A stretch of 64,000 bases of DNA from Tenacibaculum sp. MAR_2009_124. GTDB lineage: Bacteria; Bacteroidota; Bacteroidia; Flavobacteriales; Flavobacteriaceae. The notes under the pieces are model-generated. The model saw only the letters and a program-made list of their open reading frames with translations, searched no databases and had not been told where the DNA came from. The stretch covers positions 248,001 to 312,000 of the forward strand of contig NZ_FNSF01000007.1 of assembly GCF_900105455.1 (NCBI RefSeq), given 5' to 3'. The position numbers and the translations under genes are program-made. Shown here one piece after another: positions 1 through 9,153 of this stretch. The number at the start of each line of letters is the position of its first letter. Position 1 is the stretch's first letter.

Positions 1-293
1 TTTTGCTGTGTAAGACCTAAACCATAAAAATGACAGTGTCCATCGATAAATCCGGGGTAAATGGGATTTCCTTTAGCATCAATAACTTGTTTAGCTTTAT
101 AGATGTTTTGTAACTCCTCAGAACTTCCAACTGCAATGAATTTGCCGTCTTTTATGGCGAAACTTTCAGCTATTTCGAAACTTGAATTAACGGTATAGGT
201 TTTGGAGTTAATAATTATGAGGTCTGCCTGTAATTGTTTTTTGCAAGACAGAAAAGCGCTGAGGATAAAAAGCGAAAGAATTATGTTTTTCAT
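1..293 (-). CDS. Amidohydrolase family lipoprotein, N-terminal fragment
   Basis: The gene is cut by the left window edge; only about 97 N-terminal residues are present. It starts at the ATG complementary to 291-293 and opens with a short hydrophobic signal ending in a lipobox (SAFLSC), so it is probably a lipoprotein. The next residues form the amidohydrolase N-terminal beta-sandwich (LIIINSKTYTV, FAIKDGKFIAVG) followed by GFIDGHCHFYG, where the HxH pair is the first metal-binding motif of YtcJ-like amidohydrolases. The catalytic remainder is outside the window, so the substrate cannot be named. It lies just after the terminator of the upstream M28 peptidase gene. Confidence 0.85.
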   Translation of the reverse strand, partial: MKNIILSLFILSAFLSCKKQLQADLIIINSKTYTVNSSFEIAESFAIKDGKFIAVGSSEELQNIYKAKQVIDAKGNPIYPGFIDGHCHFYGLGLTQQ

Positions 294-311
294 GTTGGGT
301 TTGTTTCAAAT

Positions 312-344
312 AAAAAAGCGGAATACTAAAGTAATTCCGCTTTT
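312..344 (-). terminator. Rho-independent terminator of the M28 peptidase gene
   Basis: An 11-bp stem AAAAGCGGAAT (314-324) pairs with ATTCCGCTTTT (334-344). Read on the minus strand it is followed by a T-rich run. It lies between the peptidase stop codon (350) and the amidohydrolase start (293). Confidence 0.85.
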
Positions 345-349
345 GATTG

Positions 350-1795
350 TTAAGGTTTTAATGTGTCTTCGGTATATAAATACTTGTCCATTAAATATAT
401 GATACTCGCCATGGAGGCACTTCCTAATTCAAGTTCACGTTTGTTTACCTTATCGAAGGTATCCGTTTCTGTATGGTGGTAATCAAAGTAACGTTGTGAA
501 TCGGGTCTGTAACCTACTAGGGTAACATGGTCATCTTTTAAAGGGCCAATATCGGCGCCTGCACCTCCTTTTAGTAAATCGTGCAATCCGTATGGAGCTA
601 ATAATTTTTTCCAACTTTGTACTAAGTCAACATTTTTTTCATTAGCATCAATAGAAAATCCTCTTGGGGTATGTCCACCTGCATCTGATTCTAAAGCGCC
701 AATATGTATTTCGTTATTTTCCTTGGCAAGTCTATTGTATTCAGTCGCCCCACGAAGTCCGTTCTCTTCGTTCATAAAAAACACAACTCTTATCGTGTTT
801 TTAGGTTTTATTCCATTCTTTTTTAATAAATAAGCAACTTCAAGTGATTGCACAACTCCAGCTCCGTCATCATGTGCACCATCTCCTAAATCCCATGAAT
901 CTAAATGACCACCTACAACCATTATTTTATCTGGATTTTCTGAACCATTGATTTGCCCTACAACATTAAAAGAAGGTGCATCTGGTAAAGTTTTACAACT
1001 TTGTTTAAAGTAAAACTTTAAATTCGGGTTTTCTTTTAAATGTTTGCTTAGGTTTTCTGCAGCTCTTGAACTAATTGCCGCGGCAGGAATGTATTGATTT
1101 TCTGGTAAATCTTTATAACTCATAGAGCCTGTATGAGGGTAGTCGTTAATACCATTAGTCATTGAGCGAACAATCATACCAACTGCACCAAATTTTCCTA
1201 CAGTAGCCGCTCCAGCAAAACGCTGTCCAACACAACCTCCATAAGCATGAAATGTGTTAATTAAAGTATTGTCAAAAGCACCGTTGAAAAAAACAATCTT
1301 ACCTTTTGCCTTTTCACCTAAAGATTCGGCTTCTTTCAAGTTTTTAACTTCAATTACGTCAGCTGTTATTCCATTAGATGGAGTTGCAATGGAAAATCCA
1401 AGAGCACAAAGAGGAACATTTATTTTTTCTCCATGAAACATGTAGTTTGCTACTTCTTTTTCACCACGAACCCAATGAGGTACCATTACAGGTTGTAACC
1501 ATACGGAATCTAAACCGACTTCTTTCATTACTTTTTCACCCCAAACAACGGCTTTAGCGGCTTCCTCAGATCCTGAAAGTCTTCCACCAATGGAGGTTAA
1601 ATCTCTTAACCATTCGTAAGATTTTCCTTCGGTAAGAGCAGTATTAAATAGGTGTTTAATGTTTGTAGAGTCTTTTTTTTCTTCAACAGAAACTTCATTA
1701 GAGCTTCCTTTCTTTTGAGTAGTGTTATTTTCTTTTTTACAGGAAATAGCAAGAATACTAGCCATTACCAGTGAAAGTACCGTTAGTTTTTTCAT
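350..1795 (-). CDS. M28 family metallopeptidase lipoprotein (carboxypeptidase Q-like)
   Basis: A zinc-dependent exopeptidase of the M28 family. The start chosen is the ATG at 1795 because it gives MKKLTVLSLVMASILAISC, a clean lipoprotein signal; an ATG 15 nt upstream would add MIYLQ before it. The N-terminal half contains a PA-like inserted domain. The metal ligands are visible: VGGHLDSWDLGDGAHDD (His, Asp), NEENG (catalytic Glu pair), ESDAGGH (Asp) and HHTETD (His). Length (481 residues) is normal for the family. It is probably anchored to an envelope membrane and trims peptides for nutrition. The gene is monocistronic with its own terminator. Confidence 0.93.
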   Translation of the reverse strand: MKKLTVLSLVMASILAISCKKENNTTQKKGSSNEVSVEEKKDSTNIKHLFNTALTEGKSYEWLRDLTSIGGRLSGSEEAAKAVVWGEKVMKEVGLDSVWLQPVMVPHWVRGEKEVANYMFHGEKINVPLCALGFSIATPSNGITADVIEVKNLKEAESLGEKAKGKIVFFNGAFDNTLINTFHAYGGCVGQRFAGAATVGKFGAVGMIVRSMTNGINDYPHTGSMSYKDLPENQYIPAAAISSRAAENLSKHLKENPNLKFYFKQSCKTLPDAPSFNVVGQINGSENPDKIMVVGGHLDSWDLGDGAHDDGAGVVQSLEVAYLLKKNGIKPKNTIRVVFFMNEENGLRGATEYNRLAKENNEIHIGALESDAGGHTPRGFSIDANEKNVDLVQSWKKLLAPYGLHDLLKGGAGADIGPLKDDHVTLVGYRPDSQRYFDYHHTETDTFDKVNKRELELGSASMASIIYLMDKYLYTEDTLKP

Positions 1796-1914
1796 TTGTA
1801 AATAAATCATTTAATTTATGCAGTTTATAAAACTACGTAAAATAATTATGATAAGGAAGTCCTGACAGAAGCAGGGTTTAAAAGAAAAAATAATTATAGT
1901 CGAACGGTGTAGTC

Positions 1915-2679
1915 TTATTTTATTTCTTTTTTGCTTCTTTTTGTATTTGTTTCTTTGATTTTAACAAATATGAGTTTGTGCCTATTTTTATGATTTACTC
2001 TTTGTTCAATTTCAAATTTATCAATTGATTTTATTAAAGGTGTGAGTTTTTCGTATCCATAATTTCTTGAATCAAAATTAGGGCGTTTTTTCAATAATAA
2101 ACTCCCTACATCTCCTAGAAAAGCCCACCCATCGTCATCAGATACATCATTAATAGTGGATGATATTAAGTTTATGACTTTTCTCGTTATTTTGTCAACA
2201 TTAGGTTGCTCTACATCTTTATTTTCAATTTTTTCTTCGGACTGTTTCTTTAAAATTTCAATATAAATAAACTTATCACAGGCTACGATGAAAGGATTTG
2301 GAGTTTTTTTCTCTCCAATTCCTATAACTGTCATACCAGCTTCTCTTAACCGAGTAGCTAGTCTAGTAAAATCACTATCACTCGAAACCAAGCAAAAACC
2401 ATCAACTTTTCTACTATATAAAATATCCATAGCATCAATAATCATAGCAGAATCGGTGGCATTTTTTCCAGTAGTATATCCATATTGCTGAATAGGAGTA
2501 ATGGCATTTTCAAGAAGTAAGTTTTTCCATTTAGTTAAACCTGGTCTTGTCCAGTCACCATATATTCGTTTTATAGTTGGATTACCATATTTTGCAATTT
2601 CCTCCATCATTTCTTTTACATTGGCAGAAGGTATATTGTCTCCGTCAATTAAAACGGCTAAGTTTATATTTTGGTTCAT
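1915..2679 (-). CDS. NYN domain protein with C-terminal OST-HTH/LOTUS domain
   Basis: Residues 1-150 form a NYN (PIN-like, LabA/DUF88) nuclease fold with the acidic cluster spread over IDGDN, ATDSAM and VSSDSDF, the usual metal-binding aspartates. Residues about 160-245 match an OST-HTH/LOTUS module (GWAFLGDVGSLL, KRPNFDSRNYGY, KLTPLIKS), known to bind RNA or G-quadruplex nucleic acid. Proteins of this two-domain form are widespread in bacteria and are predicted RNA-processing enzymes; the substrate is unknown. The gene stands alone and no neighbour suggests a pathway. Confidence 0.88.
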   Translation of the reverse strand: MNQNINLAVLIDGDNIPSANVKEMMEEIAKYGNPTIKRIYGDWTRPGLTKWKNLLLENAITPIQQYGYTTGKNATDSAMIIDAMDILYSRKVDGFCLVSSDSDFTRLATRLREAGMTVIGIGEKKTPNPFIVACDKFIYIEILKKQSEEKIENKDVEQPNVDKITRKVINLISSTINDVSDDDGWAFLGDVGSLLLKKRPNFDSRNYGYEKLTPLIKSIDKFEIEQRVNHKNRHKLIFVKIKETNTKRSKKEIK

Positions 2680-3136
2680 TTACGATGGCTCTTTTTAAAA
2701 TAATAAAGATGTTTTTTTGTTGGAAGTTAAACGTTTTAACTGAAACCTTTTGATCTTTAAATATATGCTTATTATTTTTTTAAAACGTTCCAATATACTG
2801 AACTCTTTTCGTTTTAAGTTTTGGAGTGATTGATTTCTGTCATAGATGCTTGTGATATAAATGAAATCCTTTTAGTTTTTTGTAGTATAATACGATGATT
2901 TTCGAGCATAAAATACCTGCAATTTTGCTATTTGTTTAGCTAAAGACGGTTCTGTTTTTTGTGTATGAGTAAGTAAATGCTTGATTTATAGGTGAACTAA
3001 TGAAAAATAATGGGATGGACCTTTTTATAATTCAAATTAAGATGGAAACAAGATGTTTTTTTAGGGTGTTTTTCCCCTTAAGTTCTTAGTAAATTATTGG
3101 TTATCTTGGTTTTAATATTAACCAAAACTTAGTTTT
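2680..3136. other. Intergenic region between divergent genes
   Basis: This 457-bp gap separates the NYN gene (minus) and the next plus-strand gene, so it should carry both promoters. I see no ORF or tRNA. The only clear structure is an inverted repeat TTGGTT (3106-3111) and AACCAA (3120-3125) that ends 11 nt before the start codon at 3137; it could be an operator or a leader hairpin. Confidence 0.4.
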
Positions 3137-3643
3137 ATGACTACTTTAACCCCCACGCTTGTAAAGGATGAATTATCTTTACAAGAAATAATTAAATTAG
3201 CTTCAGATCAGTTTCAAGTTGACAATGCAACAGAAGTTATAGCTCCTGTTCACGATTTAGAAGATGTTTTTGCTCCGCCACATCATGGACCCAAAAATAT
3301 ACCTATTCATGCAACACCAGTTGATCATGGAGATAATTTTACACATTTTCCTATTGTAAATTCAGGGACGTACTACCTTTTTTTAAAAGAAGGTAAGGAT
3401 GAGATAGAGGTATATGATATGCATTATAATGGACCATCTCAGCAAAAACCTCCGTATTTTCATATTGAACTTAAAGAACTAGACCCAGAGCAATTAAAGG
3501 GAACTCCTTTTAAACAAGCTTATAAAACAGAGTCTACGGTAATCTTTAATCAAGGCGATCCTCAACCTATTGCAATACATTTTAGTGTTAAAGATGAAGA
3601 TGTAGAGTTGAGATATATTGTGGCAGGCGTCAATGCTCACTAA
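3137..3643 (+). CDS. Conserved hypothetical soluble protein
   Basis: A 168-residue protein without signal peptide or membrane segment. It is rich in His and Pro in the middle (FAPPHHGPKNIPIHATPVDH) and has several beta-type stretches (GTYYLFLKEG, YFHIELKEL, IAIHFSVKDED, ELRYIVAG), which suggest a small beta-sandwich. I do not recognise the family. The His-rich stretch could bind a metal, but no known motif is complete. It is transcribed alone: a strong terminator follows at 3665-3695. Confidence 0.75.
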   Translation: MTTLTPTLVKDELSLQEIIKLASDQFQVDNATEVIAPVHDLEDVFAPPHHGPKNIPIHATPVDHGDNFTHFPIVNSGTYYLFLKEGKDEIEVYDMHYNGPSQQKPPYFHIELKELDPEQLKGTPFKQAYKTESTVIFNQGDPQPIAIHFSVKDEDVELRYIVAGVNAH

Positions 3644-3664
3644 AATATAAATAAAAGTATTTAT

Positions 3665-3695
3665 AAAATCCGCTGTGTAGTTCAGCGGATTTTTT
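3665..3695. terminator. Bidirectional terminator between convergent genes
   Basis: AAAATCCGCTG (3665-3675) pairs with CAGCGGATTTT (3683-3693) around a 7-nt loop. T-runs follow the stem in both directions, so it can serve the plus-strand gene ending at 3643 and the minus-strand gene ending at 3731. Confidence 0.9.
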
Positions 3696-3730
3696 ATTTT
3701 TTAGAGACACTTTATATTTTAAAATGAAAC

Positions 3731-4849
3731 TTATTGATTTTTAAATATAATTTCGTGGGGGAAGAATTCAGTTTCAATATAGTTTGTAATTTCCCCATCG
3801 AAATTTATTTCAAGAACACCTCCTTGGGTAAACTCATAGTTTTTTGAAAAGCAACAATAAATTCTTTTAGATTTGAGATCTGTGAAATATCTACCTACGA
3901 ATGCCGTATAACTGAATAAATCTTTTAGTTTATTCATATGGATATCGAGAAGAAAACCTTTCTTGATTTCAACTAGATTACCCGTGTTGAGATCTATGAG
4001 TGCGGGTTCGTTAGATACATCAGCGGGAGCAGGGTAAGGTAAGGATATTAACATTTTGTTATCTTTTACTTGACTTTTAAACCATCTTGGTCCTGGAATC
4101 AGATAATTGTTAAACTCTTCTGAGTTTAACAACTGTAGATTCGAAAAATCATATGTATTCATTTTATCATTTACGAAAATATAAATGGTGTTATTGGCAA
4201 TTGTCCCGCTAAATCTGGAGTTTGGGATTGATATCTCTTTTTCAGTTATTCCAGAATTAATGTTGATTTTAGAAATTGTTGTTGTTTCAGTATTAATTCT
4301 TTGACTTACAATTAAGTAATTTTCATGAACGGTCGCGGATATATTGTCACGAGGATAAATTAGATTAGAAAGAAATATTGTTTGACAGCTTTTTGTTATT
4401 TTGTTATATAATTTAATAAAGTTTTTGGTAGTTCCATTGGTAAATTTTGCAGTAAACAAGATAAAGTGATTTTCGGAGTTTAACTGAAAAGCTCTTATAC
4501 CATGTAATTCAAAATTAATATCACAAACTTTATCATTTATTGGAGGAGAATCAGTTTCAATATTTTTTTGGAAAAAATAAACATTTCCATCTCCTTGACC
4601 TAGCCAAGTAATAGTGAAGTTGTTCGATATTTTTTCTAACATATTATAATGTTGAGGTACATTATAATTACTCGTTAAGTTAATGTCTTCAAAATTATTT
4701 CCATTATCAGTAACATTGGTTTGATATAGACCGTTATCACGCTTAGATAGTAAGATCATATCAGGGAATGTTTTTTGTGGGACGGTTTCATTTTCAGAGC
4801 AACTGAAGAATGCTATAAAAGACAAACAAATAAGTAGTGCTTTTTTCAT
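3731..4849 (-). CDS. Hypothetical lipoprotein, probably all-beta
   Basis: The 372-residue product begins with MKKALLICLSFIAFFSC, a lipoprotein signal, followed by SENE, acidic residues like the Bacteroidota surface-export signal. The body has repeating beta-strand-rich segments (FTITWLGQGDGNVYFF, NHFILFTAKF, TIYIFVNDKM, DIHMNKLKDLFSYTAFVG), consistent with a beta-propeller, but no named family is recognisable. Repeated phrases about a display of values per key are common in such propellers. The gene is monocistronic. Confidence 0.75.
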   Translation of the reverse strand: MKKALLICLSFIAFFSCSENETVPQKTFPDMILLSKRDNGLYQTNVTDNGNNFEDINLTSNYNVPQHYNMLEKISNNFTITWLGQGDGNVYFFQKNIETDSPPINDKVCDINFELHGIRAFQLNSENHFILFTAKFTNGTTKNFIKLYNKITKSCQTIFLSNLIYPRDNISATVHENYLIVSQRINTETTTISKININSGITEKEISIPNSRFSGTIANNTIYIFVNDKMNTYDFSNLQLLNSEEFNNYLIPGPRWFKSQVKDNKMLISLPYPAPADVSNEPALIDLNTGNLVEIKKGFLLDIHMNKLKDLFSYTAFVGRYFTDLKSKRIYCCFSKNYEFTQGGVLEINFDGEITNYIETEFFPHEIIFKNQ

Positions 4850-5027
4850 AAGATAATTAACATTTCAAAATTAAAAAAGGAAAAGCCTTTACCTATTGAT
4901 TAAATGAATAGGGAAATATGAGCAATTTGTATTTAGTTTTCACAGTAGAGCAAAATTAGTGTTTTTCCATAAAAAATAGATTAAGGAGCGTTATTAAATT
5001 TTATCTTGAAAAAAATTAAACAATAAT

Positions 5028-5483
5028 ATGCCATCAAATATTTTTCAAGAGACCGATTATAGAGAGATTGTTTTACGATTAGAAGAATTACATGCTCATA
5101 ATCAAAGAAAGTGGGGTACTATGAATACAACCGAAATGTTAAAACATTGCAGTAAGCAATTGGAATTAGCTTTAGGGAAAATAGAACAGAACGGAGTGGA
5201 AGGTAGTTTTGTAATGAGGACAAGTTTTGGCAAATGGATTGGCTTATATGGTTTGCCGTGGTTTCGAGGTTTGTCTACACCAGAAAAAATGAATGTTAAA
5301 AAAAGTAATGATGAAATAGCTAGTTTTGCTATAGAAAAAAGTTTGTTATTATCTTTATTAAAAGAAGTGTTAGAGAATAGAAGTTTAAACCCACATCCAT
5401 TTTTTGGTTCATTATCTCAAAAAGATTGGGGAAGACTTATTTGGAAGCATTTAGATCATCATTTAAGGCAGTTTAATGGGTAA
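5028..5483 (+). CDS. DUF1569 family protein (DinB-like fold)
   Basis: A 151-residue cytoplasmic protein with no signal. It shows the DUF1569 pattern: an N-terminal helix followed by KWGTMNTTEMLKHC, and a C-terminal HPFFGSLSQKDWGRLIWKHLDHHLRQF. The His residues in those segments correspond to the putative metal triad of the DinB/YfiT four-helix fold, which often contributes to small-thiol-dependent chemistry. The exact reaction is unknown. It stands alone. Confidence 0.85.
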   Translation: MPSNIFQETDYREIVLRLEELHAHNQRKWGTMNTTEMLKHCSKQLELALGKIEQNGVEGSFVMRTSFGKWIGLYGLPWFRGLSTPEKMNVKKSNDEIASFAIEKSLLLSLLKEVLENRSLNPHPFFGSLSQKDWGRLIWKHLDHHLRQFNG

Positions 5484-5649
5484 ACAAGAAGAATGAGCAT
5501 TGTTGCTTTGAATCTATTGTTATGAGCCAAGTTTACTGGAGAAAAATAATCCTTTACTCATTCAAATTGTCATTTCACCTCAAATACATAGTTGTTCTCT
5601 CAATTCTAATTTAAATCTCTTTATAGAAAGACTAAGTTTGAGTATCAAA

Positions 5650-8600
5650 ATGTCAACTATGAAGAATTTAATACTTATCTACTTATTTTTAGTAACAGCC
5701 TTAACTTATTCTCAGGGAACTCCGGAACTTATTACAGGGAACTCCAACAAACTAAGACTTTCAAGTTTAAAAGTTGAAGTAAATGTTATTGGTAATTACG
5801 CCACCACGACTTACGATATGGAATTTTATAATGAGTTGGATAGAACACTGGAAGGAGAATTGATGTTTCCTTTAGGTGAAGGGCAAACTGTATTTAAATT
5901 TGCTATGGAAATCAATGGAAAGTTACGTGAATCGGTTATTGTTGAGAAAGAACTGGCGCGAACCGCATTTGAAAGTACGATCAGGCAAAGAATTGATCCT
6001 GCTCTATTAGAGAAAACTTCAGGAAACAATTATAAAGCTAGGGTATATCCCATATTACCGAATAGCCATAAAAGAATTGTTTTGACGTATGAAGAAAAGT
6101 TGATCACAAAGAATAAGAGAATGGCTTATCAGCTTCCATTAGGAATCGATAAGAAAATTGAAAATTTTTCGGTAGATATCTTTGTTTTCGGAGAATTCAC
6201 CAAGGCTTTAGTGAAAAGTAAACAGTTTGGTACTACTGATTTTATACGAAAAGGGAATTTGTATAGTGCTTATGTTTACGAGAAGAACGTTACGCCTAAC
6301 AAAGCTATTGATGTTATACTTGAAAAAAGTGTGACGAGAAATGAAGTTTTATTTGATAGAGATTATTTCTATGCTTCGGTGCCTATTCAATTAGAAACAA
6401 GGGAAAAGGTAAGGCCTGATAAAATAACCATACTTTGGGATGTTTCTTCATCCATGCGAAATAGAGATCTGAAAAGTGAATATTCTCTTTTGGATAAATA
6501 TTTTAGATATTTAAACAATGTAGAAGTTGAGTTAATAACTTTCAATAATACCATCAATAGCGAATTTAATTATAAGATTAGAAATGGTAATTGGACAAAA
6601 TTGAGGTCTGAATTAGATAAGCAACATTATGATGGAGGAACTAATTTTGATGTGTTAAAGCAAATAAAACTAAGGTCAAATGAAGTTCTATTGTTCTCTG
6701 ATGGGTTGAGTAATTTAGGAAGTATAAAAGAGTTGGATAATGCTTCCGTTTACACAATAAACTCATTACCATCAGCAGACCATTTCAAACTAAATAGAAT
6801 TGCAGAGGAAAGGGGAGGAGTGTATCTTAACTTAAGTAAAATCAATATTAAAAGTGCTCAATATTTACTAACGAATCAAAAACTTCAGTTTTTAGGCATT
6901 GAAAATGGCTCAAGAAACCTTCAAGTTTATCCGAAAAACAAAAAATACATCAAAGGAGACTTTGTTATTACAGGGAAACTATCAAAAAAAGAAAATTTAA
7001 AACTAAAGTTTGGCTATCAAAATAAAGTAACTAAAAGGATTGTTGTTGATCTAAACAATGGAGTAAAATCGAAAAGAGTAAAACGACTTTGGGCAAAAGA
7101 AAGATTGAAACATTTAATGAGAGATAAAGAAATTAATAAAAACGAAATAATCTCATTAGCAAAAGAGTATCACTTAATAACGGACTACACTTCTATGTTA
7201 ATTTTAGATAGGATTGAAGATTACGTTCGTTATAAAATTGAACCTCCTGTTGAATTAAAACGTGAGTACAAAAGACTTTTAAAGGAAGAGGAGAAGGAAA
7301 AAGAATCAACTACCGAATGGATTAACAAAGGAAAAGAAGAACTGTTAGGAAATTACCAAACCGTCAAAGATTGGTACCTCACTAATTTTTCTAACAAAAA
7401 CAAAAGAGAAAAAGAAACTTTATCAAATTTAAGTCAATCGGACACTATTTCGAGAAATACTGATCAGGATGAAACTGTAATCAATAACAGCCAAAATTTA
7501 AGAGAAAATTCTGGTCAAGATAATATATCTATTAATACTATTCCAGATGAAACAAATAATGAGGTAATAAATAAACAAGAGCCTATTGATTATTCGAAAA
7601 GAGTGGTGTCAGGAACAGTAAAAGATGAGAGCGGACCTCTTCCAGGAGTTATGGTTTTAATTAAAGGAACTACGCATGGAACAGAAACCGATTTTGATGG
7701 TAATTTTAGTATCAATGCAAACGAAAATGACACACTAGTTTTTTCTTTTGTCGGAATGAAATCAATTGAGAAAAAGGCCGAATCTTCGTCGGAAAATATT
7801 GTTATGATGGAGAGTGATAATTTGTTAGAGGAGGTAGTTGTAGTAGGTTATGGAACAACAAGAAAAACATATGTCACTGGTAGTGCTGTTTCAAGTATTA
7901 CTAGTAATATGTTAGAAGGTAAAGTTTCGGGTGTTATGAATGTCGATACTTCAAATGAGAATAGTAATGTGGTCATTAGAGGTACGTCTTCTATAGCGTT
8001 AGCATCAAATAACCCGTTATACATAATTGACGGTATTGTAGTGACGGAAACTGATGTTAAAAAACTTAACAAAGAAAGTATTTATTCAATCGAAGTCCTT
8101 AAATCAATTGATGCCGTGAAGCTTTATGGTGAAAGGGGCAAGTTTGGTGTGATAATTATTACGACCAAAGAAGGAATAGAAGAAAATAAAAAAGAGATAG
8201 AAGAATTTAACTTAAAAATTGAAGAGGAATTAGAGTTAAAAGGATGGAATCCTGAAATGGAATACTTAGATGTTCTATCAAAAGAAAAATCTATAAAAAG
8301 AGTTTATGAAAAGTACTTAAAAATTAGAGATCATTATTCTAATAGTCCAACATTTTACTTGGATGTCGCTGATTTTTTTATGAATAGAAAAGAAAAAGAT
8401 TTAGCAATTAGAATATTAACGAATCTTGCTGAAATAGAATTAGATAATTACGAACTTTTAAAAGCCCTAGCTTATAAATTAGAATATTTTGAAGAGTATG
8501 ATATGGCTAAAGTTGTTTATGAAAAGATATTAGACTTAAGACCTGAAGAACCTCAGTCTTATAGAGATTTAGCTCTAGTTTATGGATTGTTAGGGGAATA

Positions 8601-9147
8601 TCAGACAAGTTTTGATTTACTATATAAAATATATAATGGAGAGCTATTGGTAAAAGATAAAGAAAGAAGATTTGAAGGAATAGAGTCGATAGCATTTGTT
8701 GAACTTTGTAAGTTAGTGAACGCACAAGGAAGTCATATAAAGTTAACTGAAGAGCAGAAAGAGTTGTTTAGAAATATTGCAGTAGATATTCGAGTAGTTG
8801 TGGATTGGAACCATAATGATACCGATCTTGATCTTTGGATTACCGATCCTTTAGGTGAAGAGGCTTCTTATAAAAACAAAAAAACAAAAATAGGAGGAAG
8901 AATGTCGTTTGACATGACTGATGGCTATGGTCCAGAAGAATTCATGCTTAGAGAAGCTAAAAGAGGAACATATAAAATTAAAATCGATTATTACTCGGAT
9001 GCGATTCAGAAAATATCGGGGCCTACGATATTGAAGATCAATGTTTATAAAAATTATGGTAGTAAGCTTGAATCAAAGAAAACGGTAGTTGTAAAACTAG
9101 ATAAAAAAGAAGGAAGTTTTGAAGTAGACAAACTCGTTTGGGAGTAA
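5650..9147 (+). CDS. VIT/VWA protein with isolated SusC-type plug, TPR and DUF2135 domains
   Basis: A large exported protein of about 1165 residues. The start is ATG 5650 or ATG 5659 (MKNLILIYLFLVTALTYSQ, signal peptide); an upstream TTG is unlikely. Domains in order: VIT domain (about 25-140), VWA domain (about 255-415) with an intact MIDAS (DVSSS at 264, GGTNFD, FSDG), a charged linker, a carboxypeptidase-regulatory-like domain (about 650-710, GTVKDESGPLPGVMVLIKG), a TonB-plug-like domain (about 725-840, EEVVVVGYGTT to GVIIITTKEG), TPR-like helices (about 870-1015) and a C-terminal DUF2135 beta domain (DLDLWITDPLGE). There is no beta-barrel, so it is not a transporter. A surface adhesion or scaffold role is an inference. 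Confidence 0.9.
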   Translation: MSTMKNLILIYLFLVTALTYSQGTPELITGNSNKLRLSSLKVEVNVIGNYATTTYDMEFYNELDRTLEGELMFPLGEGQTVFKFAMEINGKLRESVIVEKELARTAFESTIRQRIDPALLEKTSGNNYKARVYPILPNSHKRIVLTYEEKLITKNKRMAYQLPLGIDKKIENFSVDIFVFGEFTKALVKSKQFGTTDFIRKGNLYSAYVYEKNVTPNKAIDVILEKSVTRNEVLFDRDYFYASVPIQLETREKVRPDKITILWDVSSSMRNRDLKSEYSLLDKYFRYLNNVEVELITFNNTINSEFNYKIRNGNWTKLRSELDKQHYDGGTNFDVLKQIKLRSNEVLLFSDGLSNLGSIKELDNASVYTINSLPSADHFKLNRIAEERGGVYLNLSKINIKSAQYLLTNQKLQFLGIENGSRNLQVYPKNKKYIKGDFVITGKLSKKENLKLKFGYQNKVTKRIVVDLNNGVKSKRVKRLWAKERLKHLMRDKEINKNEIISLAKEYHLITDYTSMLILDRIEDYVRYKIEPPVELKREYKRLLKEEEKEKESTTEWINKGKEELLGNYQTVKDWYLTNFSNKNKREKETLSNLSQSDTISRNTDQDETVINNSQNLRENSGQDNISINTIPDETNNEVINKQEPIDYSKRVVSGTVKDESGPLPGVMVLIKGTTHGTETDFDGNFSINANENDTLVFSFVGMKSIEKKAESSSENIVMMESDNLLEEVVVVGYGTTRKTYVTGSAVSSITSNMLEGKVSGVMNVDTSNENSNVVIRGTSSIALASNNPLYIIDGIVVTETDVKKLNKESIYSIEVLKSIDAVKLYGERGKFGVIIITTKEGIEENKKEIEEFNLKIEEELELKGWNPEMEYLDVLSKEKSIKRVYEKYLKIRDHYSNSPTFYLDVADFFMNRKEKDLAIRILTNLAEIELDNYELLKALAYKLEYFEEYDMAKVVYEKILDLRPEEPQSYRDLALVYGLLGEYQTSFDLLYKIYNGELLVKDKERRFEGIESIAFVELCKLVNAQGSHIKLTEEQKELFRNIAVDIRVVVDWNHNDTDLDLWITDPLGEEASYKNKKTKIGGRMSFDMTDGYGPEEFMLREAKRGTYKIKIDYYSDAIQKISGPTILKINVYKNYGSKLESKKTVVVKLDKKEGSFEVDKLVWE

Positions 9148-9153
9148 AATGAC

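Noticed and set aside
3106..3125. Inverted repeat TTGGTT/AACCAA as a terminator
   Set aside because: It lies before a start codon and is not followed by a T-run; it is better read as a possible operator.
5650..9147. Annotation as a SusC/TonB-dependent receptor
   Set aside because: Only the N-terminal CarboxypepD-like and plug modules are present; no beta-barrel follows, and the C-terminus is TPR plus DUF2135.
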